NCBI GenBank assembly: GCA_018608625.1
Contig: JABAZC010000032.1
Span: 1-33,743 of the forward strand
Direction: 5' to 3'
DNA: 33,743 nt
From: Flavobacteriaceae bacterium
GTDB taxonomy: Bacteria; Bacteroidota; Bacteroidia; Flavobacteriales; Flavobacteriaceae
Part shown: in pieces, positions 1 to 7,259 of the stretch
Position numbering within the stretch: position 1 is the stretch's first letter
Layout: every line of letters starts with the position of its first letter
Translations under genes and position numbers: made by a program
Notes under the pieces: generated by a model
The model's input: only the letters and a program-made list of their open reading frames with translations
Databases searched by the model: none
What the model was told of the DNA's origin: nothing

Positions 1-498
1 ACCTAGTTGCATTAAGAATGAGTAGTTATCGAAAAAATCTTGTTCCTTTAGTACTTTTCCATCTTTCATCAATACTATGGTAGTCCCACTGATGTCTACT
101 TTTTTGTTAGTAGCAGGGATTCCAAACATTTCCCCATCATGTGTTCCTTTAAAATTCCAATGTTTAACTATTTTGTCTCCTTGCCCAATTATATCAATAA
201 AATTAAATTCCGCATCAGAAAAACCAGTTAAATAATTGTTGTAATAATCTCGAAAAGCTTCAATACCAGTAATGTTACCTTCTGCGGTTACTACTGTTAC
301 TTGCTCATCAAAACTGTCAGTATTTATAGCGTTACTATCTCGGGTTTCAAAAAAAGCATCCCAAGCCATTTTATATGTATTGATGTTTTTATCTGTTTGT
401 TCACTCACTTTTGCTAAGGACTCACACTCATTATTTAATTCTTGTTTACAACCAATAAGTAGAAATGTTGTAATTGATAATAGAATAATTTTTTTCAT
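1..498 (-). CDS. SnoaL-like lipoprotein, 3' end cut by window edge
   Basis: Reading leftward from an ATG at 498-496, the frame stays open for 166 codons to the first base of the window, so the gene is partial. The protein begins with a lipoprotein signal (hydrophobic stretch, lipobox LIGC with Cys17). What follows looks like a SnoaL/NTF2-like fold: an N-terminal helix region (NTYKMAWDAFFETRD), then GNITGIEAFRDYYNNY, and a beta-rich part containing KHWNFKGTHDGEMFGIPATN, a pattern common in ester-cyclase/SnoaL proteins. Such domains bind small hydrophobic molecules or act as cyclases or isomerases; the substrate here cannot be told. It is divergent from another NTF2-like gene at 943. The coding call is firm because the long frame starts with a clean lipoprotein signal; the function is only a fold-level guess. 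Confidence 0.8.
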   Translation of the reverse strand, partial: MKKIILLSITTFLLIGCKQELNNECESLAKVSEQTDKNINTYKMAWDAFFETRDSNAINTDSFDEQVTVVTAEGNITGIEAFRDYYNNYLTGFSDAEFNFIDIIGQGDKIVKHWNFKGTHDGEMFGIPATNKKVDISGTTIVLMKDGKVLKEQDFFDNYSFLMQLG

Positions 499-942
499 AA
501 TTGTTTATTTAAGTTAAAATAGAAATCTAATTTAATAAATTTTATCGAATTCGGGGGTAAATTCAATCATGTGAATTATCAACTCAAAATCTCTCGTAGT
601 AAAACTAATGTTCGACATTTCGATAGTAAAACTGGCAGAAATTATTGTCTGCCAGCAGAAAAACTTCTAAGAACCTCAGCAAATACCAAATAAACTTATC
701 GAAGTCGAAATAATGCTGTTGAAGCTGGTTTTGTGTTTTTCGATAACTGACGCATAAACTCAGGATGTATTATTAAAGATTACTACAGGTTATTAATTTT
801 ACAATAAAAGTATAAACCGAGACTGTTTTCATGCGGATTATGCAAAAGTCTGTTCAGATTTAATAATTTAAACATGATAACTTGCTAATGACAAGTTTAT
901 ATTCTACATTCACTTGCTAATTAAAACTAATAAATTATAGCT
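499..942. other. Intergenic region between divergent SnoaL-like genes
   Basis: These 444 bases hold no convincing gene. I see an 8-bp inverted repeat (632-639 with 648-655, 8-nt loop) not followed by a T run, a 10-base direct repeat TAGTAAAACT at 597-606 and 624-633, and a second direct repeat ACTTGCTAAT at 880-889 and 912-921. The first ACTTGCTAAT copy overlaps an inverted repeat, AACTTG (879-884) and CAAGTT (892-897). The last two lie just upstream of the gene at 943 and could be regulator-binding sites. No consensus TTG/TAnnTTTG promoter was found for either flanking gene. Confidence 0.5.
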
Positions 943-1419
943 ATGAAAAAAAATATTACAACTCTTTTACTATTTATGTCCCTTGGACTGTTTTCTCAAC
1001 AACAAGTCGCTTATTCTGCAGCATGGCCGGCCGAATGGACTATAGACCAAAATACGTCAGCTTTAGAATTGGTACTAGAGCTACAAAAGGCAGCGGAAAA
1101 CTCTGATTATATAACTGCAAGGTCATTATTTCATTCTGATTTTACAGCCATATTATCTGACGGCTCACCATTGAATGGCTTAGATGAAATGGATGCGGCT
1201 TTCAAAGATTTTATAAACAATTACAAAATAAGAATCCGTCCATTAACATGGATTCCTCTTAAAGATAAAGCTACTGATCAGCGATGGGTATTGCTTTGGA
1301 CTTACGAAGAGTTTGTAGCTTCCGACGGAAGTTCTCAACAACTTGCAGCACATGAAATGTTTAGAATTGAAAACGGCAAAATCATTTATCTTAGTCAGTG
1401 GCAAAGGCCGCTTAAATAA
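943..1419 (+). CDS. Secreted SnoaL/NTF2-like protein
   Basis: A 158-residue protein with a classical signal peptide (MKKNITTLLLFMSLGLF, probable cleavage near residue 26, AYSAAW) and no lipobox cysteine, so it should be soluble in the periplasm or outside. The mature part has the usual layout of a small NTF2/SnoaL-like (DUF4440-type) domain: an N-terminal helix (LELVLELQKAAENSDYITAR), a short FHSDFTAILSDGSP strand segment, a second helix (GLDEMDAAFKDFINNY), and a beta-sheet ending in HEMFRIENGKIIYLSQWQ. Family members bind small ligands or act as isomerases or cyclases. I cannot assign a substrate. A hairpin terminator follows, so it is probably a single-gene transcript. Another SnoaL-like lipoprotein lies divergently upstream. 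Confidence 0.85.
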   Translation: MKKNITTLLLFMSLGLFSQQQVAYSAAWPAEWTIDQNTSALELVLELQKAAENSDYITARSLFHSDFTAILSDGSPLNGLDEMDAAFKDFINNYKIRIRPLTWIPLKDKATDQRWVLLWTYEEFVASDGSSQQLAAHEMFRIENGKIIYLSQWQRPLK

Positions 1420-1497
1420 AGGGGTTAATCAAAAGAGCTCTACTTTTGAAGTCTGGTTATTTTTAATTTCGACAATTTAATAGAGTTATCTACTATG

Positions 1498-1524
1498 AAG
1501 GTCTTCATTTGAAGGCCTTTTTTT
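1498..1524 (+). terminator. Rho-independent terminator after the NTF2-like gene
   Basis: AAGGTCTTC (1498-1506) pairs with GAAGGCCTT (1511-1519) with one T-G wobble and a four-base loop, and runs straight into seven T residues (1518-1524). It lies about 80 bases after the stop codon of the NTF2-like gene. A smaller repeat, CAAAAG (1430-1435) with CTTTTG (1443-1448), lies closer to the stop codon. Confidence 0.85.
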
Positions 1525-1584
1525 ATGGTGAGTTATAAGTTAGTAATCCCTTTCTAAAACGCCAACTATGGGCGACTTAATGGC

Positions 1585-1614
1585 TTGGTATTTAATCTTA
1601 ATCCTCTATATTTG
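1585..1614 (+). promoter_or_regulatory. Bacteroidota-type promoter for the DUF285-repeat lipoprotein
   Basis: TTG at 1585-1587 is followed, after exactly 19 bases, by TATATTTG at 1607-1614. This matches the sigma-70-type consensus of Bacteroidota (TTG, about 19 nt, TAnnTTTG) at every fixed position. The start codon is 20 bases further on, so the leader is very short. Confidence 0.8.
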
Positions 1615-1634
1615 TAGAATAAATCAATTTAATT

Positions 1635-2828
1635 ATGAAGAAATTACTTCTTCTTTCCGCTTTACTAATTTTCGCTTGTTCGGAAGATTATGAAGTTCTT
1701 ACTTGTATTGATAATCCTATTTTATCTACATTTCCTGCCACTAATATCACCAAATCAGCAGGCACTTTAAGTGGTGTTATAAATACTTTTCCCGAGTTCT
1801 GCGGAGAAGGTGACGGAAATGGTAATTATAATCTAGGGTTTATTTATTCAACAGAAACCCAGCCCAATTTAGAGGATTCTATAGTTAGCGGAAGTTTTGA
1901 TCTAACATTACTTTTGGTAGACGGATACATAAATGCAAGAATAGAAAATCTTGATTCAAATACCACTTACTACTTTAGAGCGTTTTTGTCTAATCCTGCA
2001 GGTAATTTTTATGCAGATGACATAAGAAGCTTTACGACTAAAGTGAATTATGAGCCTACTAATTGTGATATAGTTTATTTAGCCGAAAATGGAATAACCA
2101 TAAAAGCCTGTGAATCCGCTAATGTAGGCGACGTAGGGACTATTAATGGAATCGAATATACTATTGTGAGCGGGTCTGGTCTTAAACAGATGATTGACAA
2201 TAATGCAGATGTTACTTCTATATGTATCTCAAAAGTTACAAATATGAGTCAGTTTTTTTATCAAAACAATGAGTTTAATCAGGATGTTTCCAGTTGGGAT
2301 GTAAGTAACGTGACTAGTATGTTTCGGATGTTTGAGAAATCTGCTTTTGATCAAGATATATCCAGTTGGGATGTGAGTAATGTAACTAATATGTCTAGGA
2401 TGTTTGAAAAGTCTACTTTTAATCAAGATATTTCAAATTGGGATGTAAGTAATGTAACTAATATGTATGGGATGTTTAAGGGCAATTTAGCCTATAATCA
2501 GCCTCTAGAAAGTTGGAACGTTAGTAGTGTGAACAAAATGGGAAGAATGTTCGAAGGTTCAGCTTTTAATCAGCCCATAAATAATTGGGATGTAAGTAGT
2601 GTAAATGAGATGTGGTATATGTTTTTTAATGCTTCTAATTTTAATCAACCTATAGGAGATTGGGATGTCAGTAGCGTGATAAATATGTATTCAATGTTTA
2701 GTGGGTCTTTATTTAACCAAGCTATAGGAGATTGGGATGTAAGTAATGTTTTAGAATGTGATGGTTTCAGCTATAACACACCTGGATGGACACTACCTCA
2801 ACCTAACTTCACAAACTGTGCACCATAA
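1635..2828 (+). CDS. Surface lipoprotein with DUF285 (BspA-type) repeats
   Basis: The 397-residue protein begins with a lipoprotein signal (lipobox IFAC, Cys15). Acidic residues right after the cysteine (CSEDYE) resemble the surface-export signal described for Bacteroidota lipoproteins. Residues about 35-135 look like a fibronectin-type/immunoglobulin-like domain (LGFIYSTETQPN, NLDSNTTYYFRAFLSNPAGNFY, SFTT), common in Flavobacteria surface proteins. From residue 214 to about 372 there are seven near-identical repeats of about 24-26 residues built on FNQxISxWDVSxVTNMxxMF, the DUF285/BspA-like pattern. Such repeats form elongated leucine-rich-like or beta structures thought to bind host or cell-surface ligands. 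The C-terminus ends in a Cys-containing tail; no T9SS sorting domain is visible. Its promoter is a perfect consensus. It is probably a surface adhesion or binding protein; the ligand is unknown. Confidence 0.85.
   Translation: MKKLLLLSALLIFACSEDYEVLTCIDNPILSTFPATNITKSAGTLSGVINTFPEFCGEGDGNGNYNLGFIYSTETQPNLEDSIVSGSFDLTLLLVDGYINARIENLDSNTTYYFRAFLSNPAGNFYADDIRSFTTKVNYEPTNCDIVYLAENGITIKACESANVGDVGTINGIEYTIVSGSGLKQMIDNNADVTSICISKVTNMSQFFYQNNEFNQDVSSWDVSNVTSMFRMFEKSAFDQDISSWDVSNVTNMSRMFEKSTFNQDISNWDVSNVTNMYGMFKGNLAYNQPLESWNVSSVNKMGRMFEGSAFNQPINNWDVSSVNEMWYMFFNASNFNQPIGDWDVSSVINMYSMFSGSLFNQAIGDWDVSNVLECDGFSYNTPGWTLPQPNFTNCAP
2274..2750 (+). repeat. In-gene tandem repeats coding for DUF285 units
   Basis: Units of mostly 72-78 bases repeat within the lipoprotein gene. 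Each contains a near-constant core, TGGGATGTAAGTAATGT or a variant, coding for WDVSNV. The first copies are the most alike at the DNA level and later ones diverge more, as expected from unequal recombination. Copy number could vary between strains. Confidence 0.85.
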
Positions 2829-3004
2829 TGAAAAAACCGTTATATACAATTGCATCAGTGATAATCGCATTATTTATTAGTGAACGAACCCTTGATGTTT
2901 TTTTTGACATTGGGCCTTTTGCTCCAAGACCTATTAAGCTTTTGTTTATAGCTACTGCTCTAATTTTATTTGGCATCCATTTTTATAAAAAACCCAAATC
3001 GTAG
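2828..3004 (+). CDS. Small membrane protein, 58 residues, coupled to upstream lipoprotein
   Basis: The ATG at 2828-2830 overlaps the stop codon of the DUF285-repeat gene by one base (TAATG), the classic arrangement for translational coupling. The frame gives 58 residues starting MKKPLYTIASVIIALFISE and ending HFYKKPKS. There are two hydrophobic segments (residues 5-18 and 37-53) separated by a short loop with FDIGPFAPRP. Both ends are Lys-rich, so N-in/C-in topology with a hairpin in the inner membrane is likely. I do not recognise a family. The case rests on overlap, length, membrane pattern and a Lys-rich start; it could still be a chance frame. Confidence 0.5.
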   Translation: MKKPLYTIASVIIALFISERTLDVFFDIGPFAPRPIKLLFIATALILFGIHFYKKPKS

Positions 3005-3105
3005 GCATTTCTTCATTTAATTCAGCTATTCCTAAACTTGGTAAGTAGATCAAACTTACACTTAAAGAGAAATGCCCCATAGCTTTCTGTAACTTGGTTA
3101 CAGAA
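3004..3105. other. Cluster of nested inverted repeats (possible structured RNA or 3' end)
   Basis: Three perfect inverted repeats lie in about 100 bases: GGCATTTCT (3004-3012) with AGAAATGCC (3068-3076); inside it GTAAGT (3041-3046) with ACTTAC (3054-3059); and after it TTCTGTAAC (3085-3093) with GTTACAGAA (3097-3105) around a three-base loop. The last hairpin is followed by a moderately T-rich stretch and may end the transcript of the lipoprotein and small membrane protein. Confidence 0.5.
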
Positions 3106-3158
3106 CCAATTCTTTTAAAGATTTGTATAGTTCCAGAGTATCTAAATGAGCACAATTT

Positions 3159-3188
3159 TTGTCTTTATTTATTAAAACATTAGTTTTG
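3159..3188 (+). promoter_or_regulatory. Bacteroidota-type promoter for the S9 peptidase gene
   Basis: TTG at 3159-3161, a 19-base spacer, then TAGTTTTG at 3181-3188, matching the TTG/TAnnTTTG consensus at all fixed positions. It lies 61 bases before the start codon of the peptidase gene. Confidence 0.75.
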
Positions 3189-3249
3189 GTATTAATGTAA
3201 ATTCTTAATTGATTACTTTTAGATAGTTAATGATTTAAACCCTGAGACG

Positions 3250-5394
3250 ATGAAAAATTTAACCCTTATTATGCTTTTTACTAGTCTAATTTTCGCCTCT
3301 TGTATAAAAGAAACAAAACAAAAAAGCATTAAATTGAACTATCCCAAAACAATAAAAAAAGCCGTTATAGACACTCTTTTTGGAACCGAAATAATCGATA
3401 ATTACAGGTGGCTGGAAGATGATCGAAGTGAAGAAACCGAAAGCTGGGTAAAAGCAGAAAATGAAGTTTCCTTTAACTACTTAAGTGAAATTCCGTTCAG
3501 AGAGCAACTAAAAAGGCGGTTGACAGAATTATGGAATTACGAAAAGCTAAGTGCCCCTTTTATTGAGGGCGATTATACTTATTTTTATAAAAATGACGGC
3601 TTGCAAAATCAAAATGTTATTTATCGAAAAAAAGATGGTAAAGAAACACTTTTTTTAGATCCAAATACATTTTCAGAAAACGCAACTACCTCACTAGGTT
3701 CCTTGAGTTTTTCTAAAAACGGAAAAACAGTTGCCTATTCCATTTCTGAGGGTGGTTCGGATTGGCGTAAAATAATTATTATTGATGCTGAGTCTAAGAT
3801 AATTAAAGAAGACACCTTGGTTGATGTGAAGTTCTCAGGTATTTCTTGGTATAAAAATGAAGGTTTTTATTACTCAAGTTATGACAAGCCCAAAGGAAGT
3901 GAGTTGTCTGCTAAAACAGATCAACACAAATTATATTACCATCAATTGGGCACTTCCCAAACAGAAGATGCGGTTATTTTTGGTGGAAACCTCTATGAAA
4001 AGCATAGATATGTTAGAGGGTCTACAACCGAAGATAGTCGTTATTTATTGATAGATGCCGCTACCACAACTTCTGGAAATAAGTTATTCATTAAAGACCT
4101 CAGTGTAAGTGACAGCAAACTAATTCCAATAATCGATACGTTTGATAGCGATACTTATCTGATACAAAATATCCAAAGTAAATTATATTTAGTTACTAAT
4201 TTGAATGCTCCTAATAAAAAAGTGGTTACAGTTGATGCAAAAAACCCAACACAAGAAAATTGGATAGATTTTATTCCTGAAACAGAAAACGTATTAAGCT
4301 TAAGCTCTGGAGCGGGCTACTTCTTCGCCGAGTATATGATTGATGCCGTTTCAAAAGTACTACAGTATGATTTTGAAGGTAATTTAATTCGGGAAGTAAA
4401 ATTGCCAGGCGTTGGATCTTCAGCAGGTTTTGGCGGAAAATTGGATGCAAAAGAATTATATTTTTCTTTCACAAATTACTTTACTCCAAGCGCCTCTTAC
4501 AAATTCAACCCTAAGCAGGGTACTTACGTTTCCTACTGGAAACCAACTATCAGTTTTAATCCCTCTGATTACGACAGTAAACAAGTGTTTTACAGCTCAA
4601 AAGACGGCACCAAGGTTCCAATGATTATCACTCACAAAAAAGGGGTAGTGCTAAACGGAAAAACTCCAACAATCTTATATGGCTATGGAGGTTTTAATAT
4701 CAGTTTAACTCCTTCATTTAGTATTGCAAATGCCGTTTGGATGGAACAAGGGGGTGTTTATGCCGTTGCAAACTTACGCGGTGGTGGTGAATATGGTAAA
4801 AAATGGCACGATTCCGGAACTCAAATGCAAAAGCAAAATGTGTTTGATGATTTTATTGCAGCAGCAGAATATCTGATCGATGTAAAGTATACTTCTTCGT
4901 CTTACTTGGCCATTAGAGGCGGTTCAAATGGGGGGCTTTTAGTAGGGGCAGTAATGACACAAAGACCCGATTTAATGAAAGTAGCACTACCTGCTGTTGG
5001 TGTATTAGATATGTTACGCTACCACACATTTACAGCAGGTGCCGGTTGGGCATATGATTATGGAACGGCAGATGACAGCATTGAAATGTTTGAATATTTG
5101 AAAGGATACTCACCTGTTCATAATGTAAAAAATGGAATAAAGTATCCAGCTACTTTAGTGACCACTGGAGACCATGATGATCGAGTAGTGCCTGCTCATA
5201 GTTTTAAATTTGCTGCAGAATTACAAGAAAAACAAACAGGAGAAAATCCAGTTTTAATTAGAATAGAAACCAACGCGGGTCATGGTTCAGGAACTCCTAT
5301 TGCAAAAACAATTGAGCAGTATTCTGATATTTTTGGATTTACATTATTCAATATGGGTTTTGTAGAACTGCCTAACCCGTCTAAAATCAAATAA
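3250..5394 (+). CDS. Prolyl oligopeptidase family (S9A) lipoprotein
   Basis: The 714-residue length is typical of prolyl oligopeptidases (about 700) after adding a lipoprotein signal (lipobox FASC, Cys18). Residues about 30-430 form the N-terminal beta-propeller region, beginning with the family signature NYRWLEDD. Residues about 440-700 form the alpha/beta-hydrolase domain: [25 protein letters not shown], the nucleophile elbow GGSNGG (Ser559), the acid in DHDDR (641-645), and the histidine in NAGHGSG (His678). The full catalytic triad is therefore present. The family cleaves short proline-containing peptides, usually after Pro. The lipid anchor places it in the periplasm or at the outer membrane; no acidic surface-export motif follows the cysteine (CIKETK), so periplasmic is favoured. 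It has its own promoter and probably serves peptide nutrition. Confidence 0.93.
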   Translation: MKNLTLIMLFTSLIFASCIKETKQKSIKLNYPKTIKKAVIDTLFGTEIIDNYRWLEDDRSEETESWVKAENEVSFNYLSEIPFREQLKRRLTELWNYEKLSAPFIEGDYTYFYKNDGLQNQNVIYRKKDGKETLFLDPNTFSENATTSLGSLSFSKNGKTVAYSISEGGSDWRKIIIIDAESKIIKEDTLVDVKFSGISWYKNEGFYYSSYDKPKGSELSAKTDQHKLYYHQLGTSQTEDAVIFGGNLYEKHRYVRGSTTEDSRYLLIDAATTTSGNKLFIKDLSVSDSKLIPIIDTFDSDTYLIQNIQSKLYLVTNLNAPNKKVVTVDAKNPTQENWIDFIPETENVLSLSSGAGYFFAEYMIDAVSKVLQYDFEGNLIREVKLPGVGSSAGFGGKLDAKELYFSFTNYFTPSASYKFNPKQGTYVSYWKPTISFNPSDYDSKQVFYSSKDGTKVPMIITHKKGVVLNGKTPTILYGYGGFNISLTPSFSIANAVWMEQGGVYAVANLRGGGEYGKKWHDSGTQMQKQNVFDDFIAAAEYLIDVKYTSSSYLAIRGGSNGGLLVGAVMTQRPDLMKVALPAVGVLDMLRYHTFTAGAGWAYDYGTADDSIEMFEYLKGYSPVHNVKNGIKYPATLVTTGDHDDRVVPAHSFKFAAELQEKQTGENPVLIRIETNAGHGSGTPIAKTIEQYSDIFGFTLFNMGFVELPNPSKIK

Positions 5395-5479
5395 AATAAT
5401 CAAAGACAACTCAGAAGAGTTTATATGTGGAGTTAGTTGCAGATTATGAACTTCTTCAATTTAAAAATCATACAAAATA

Positions 5480-6769
5480 TTACTTAAAACTAGTGACTAA
5501 TTTGTTAAATCTCATAGACGCCCACAGCCCTACTATTGAAAACACCACAAGCATCGAAAACACATACTGATGCCCAATTATTCCAGGGTAAGTGTCTAAT
5601 AAGTAGCCAATAACAGGGCTTGCAAATATATCAGGGGTATATCCAACAACAGAAATGACTCCTACCGCAGTTCCCGTCAATACGATTGGAATACGTCCTT
5701 CTTGCATAAGAGAAAAGTATAAAGCACGAATCGCATAGGTCCCTGTAGCGACTACAATTAATGAAAAGAAAAATACATAATTCATGTTTACTTGAACGAT
5801 TCCTAATGAAAAGACTAAAGCACCCACCAACATAATAATAAAACCAATAATAATTAAATGAATATAGCTTTTTTTATCTGCAAACAATGCAATTAGTAAA
5901 CACACAATTGGGCGAAGATACAATTGTAACGACCCTATGTTTGCGGCTTCTAAGTTATCAAAATTCATAACATCAGAAGCATACAGTGAGTAAATGTCGG
6001 TTACCTTATAGCCGACATATGCAGCTATGATGATAACCATAATAAGCCAAACAGATTGGATTTTTAAAACAGATTTGATATTAGGAATTAAAGAGGCGCT
6101 CTTGTTTATAGCGCTCTCTATGCTTGATTCCATAAAGACAATGATAAGTATCCCAGTTAGAAAAACAATTAATGAAGAGAATAAAATTACATATCTAAAC
6201 GCATTTTTACGTTCAACCAAAGAAGCCAACTCGATGTCATTTGTTAAAAACATAGAAAAAATCACCACACCTAAAGTTCCCATTGAAGCGGCAACTAAAC
6301 CTCTTCCTCCATCTAACAATCCAAAAGCTTCCCCTTGATTTTTTGAGCCTCCCCACACGCGAGTAGCTTTGATCATGGCTCCCCAAAATAAAAATACAGT
6401 TGTAAAACCCCAATATCCCCATAGTATTTGCAACATCAAATAGGAGGGGTAGGTGGATAAAACAGTTCCCCCAAAAGCAGTAAAAAAGAGAGAGATGGCG
6501 ATCAATTTCTTAGGTTGAAATTTGTCTGAAATTACGCCCCCATAGAGGTAAGAGAGTATAGCCACTGTTCCGTAAATAGAGAACAAGCTGCCTAATTCAA
6601 GATTAGTTAAGTTGAATACTTCTAAAAATGTAGGTCTAAAGACTCTCGCTAATACATAGGGTAATAAAAAAATTAATTCTCCTGAAAGTATTAAAAGAGT
6701 GATGCTTAAAAAAGAACCTTTCTTAAGTTCTGGGTCTTTAAATTTCATGTTTTTATTGGTTTCCAACAA
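5480..6769 (-). CDS. Major facilitator superfamily transporter, substrate unknown
   Basis: A 429-residue protein with about twelve hydrophobic segments and no signal peptide. The loop after the second segment carries an MFS motif A variant (GGVISDKFQPKKLIAIS), and a second-half counterpart (LIALFADKKSYIH) sits after the eighth. FWGAMIKATRVWGGSKNQGEAFG and the GTAVGVISVVGY segment give a general MFS look, closest in feel to organophosphate or nitrate-type antiporters, but I cannot name a substrate. Met8 is an alternative start. The gene converges on the S9 peptidase, so peptide or amino-acid uptake is possible, though nothing in the protein shows it. It is not the GPH-type symporter of the downstream glucan operon. 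Confidence 0.85.
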   Translation of the reverse strand: MLETNKNMKFKDPELKKGSFLSITLLILSGELIFLLPYVLARVFRPTFLEVFNLTNLELGSLFSIYGTVAILSYLYGGVISDKFQPKKLIAISLFFTAFGGTVLSTYPSYLMLQILWGYWGFTTVFLFWGAMIKATRVWGGSKNQGEAFGLLDGGRGLVAASMGTLGVVIFSMFLTNDIELASLVERKNAFRYVILFSSLIVFLTGILIIVFMESSIESAINKSASLIPNIKSVLKIQSVWLIMVIIIAAYVGYKVTDIYSLYASDVMNFDNLEAANIGSLQLYLRPIVCLLIALFADKKSYIHLIIIGFIIMLVGALVFSLGIVQVNMNYVFFFSLIVVATGTYAIRALYFSLMQEGRIPIVLTGTAVGVISVVGYTPDIFASPVIGYLLDTYPGIIGHQYVFSMLVVFSIVGLWASMRFNKLVTSFK

Positions 6770-7259
6770 GATACACTAATTAATAAGATTCTATTTTATA
6801 GATTTTAATTCCCTAATTAAGTTTCATATTTATTCATTAATCATATTTGCAGAGAGTGATTGTAAAGCCTCTAATTTAAGCACTACCTCCACTTCTAGAG
6901 TCTAATTATAGATATTTAACAATGTCATCATCGAGATACTAGCTATTATTCAAAATTTAGCTCTAGGTAGGGTTTATCTGTTCAAATATTAATCATGAAA
7001 AATACGATCTTTGTGATTTGTATCGAGCGATTTGAGCTTAAACAACTATACATCACTACAACAAGTCTTACTAAATCCCTTTTTTCCCCTTATAAATATT
7101 TTCTTTACTCCGTAGGCCTTCGTAGTCTAAGTTGTGGTGTTTTGTATGTTCATTGTAGCATGAATAATTATACTGAATATTAAAAATATCTTATTTTAGT
7201 GGGCATTAGATCGTATTTAGAATAACCAACCAAAATTAAAATCAAAAAGTAATAAAAAA
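6770..7259. other. Intergenic region upstream of the glucan operon
   Basis: These 490 bases separate the minus-strand MFS gene from the first gene of the glucan operon, so promoters in both directions must lie here. I find no full TTG/TAnnTTTG match; the nearest boxes are CATATTTG (6842-6849) and TATTTTAG (7192-7199), each one base off and lacking a TTG at the right distance. The 62-codon frame at 6995-7183 has no family features and is probably chance. The base composition is AT-rich, and no riboswitch-like or repeat structure stands out. Confidence 0.5.

Noticed and set aside
272-517. Plus-strand frame of 81 codons
   Set aside because: It lies opposite the truncated SnoaL-like lipoprotein gene, which has a clean lipoprotein signal and stays open for 166 codons.
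632-655. Hairpin as a terminator for the left-edge genes
   Set aside because: Both flanking genes point away from it and there is no T run.
2274-2750. Regular repeats resembling a CRISPR-like array
   Set aside because: Units are in frame, code for DUF285 repeats, and have no unique spacers or cas genes.
2952-3155. Minus-strand frame of 67 codons
   Set aside because: It overlaps the small membrane protein and the hairpin region, has no family features, and its start lies among repeats.
6027-6338. Plus-strand frame of 103 codons
   Set aside because: Lies entirely opposite the MFS transporter gene, whose membrane pattern is intact.
6995-7183. Plus-strand frame of 62 codons upstream of the glucan operon
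   Set aside because: No signal peptide, domain or promoter; composition looks like translated intergenic DNA.
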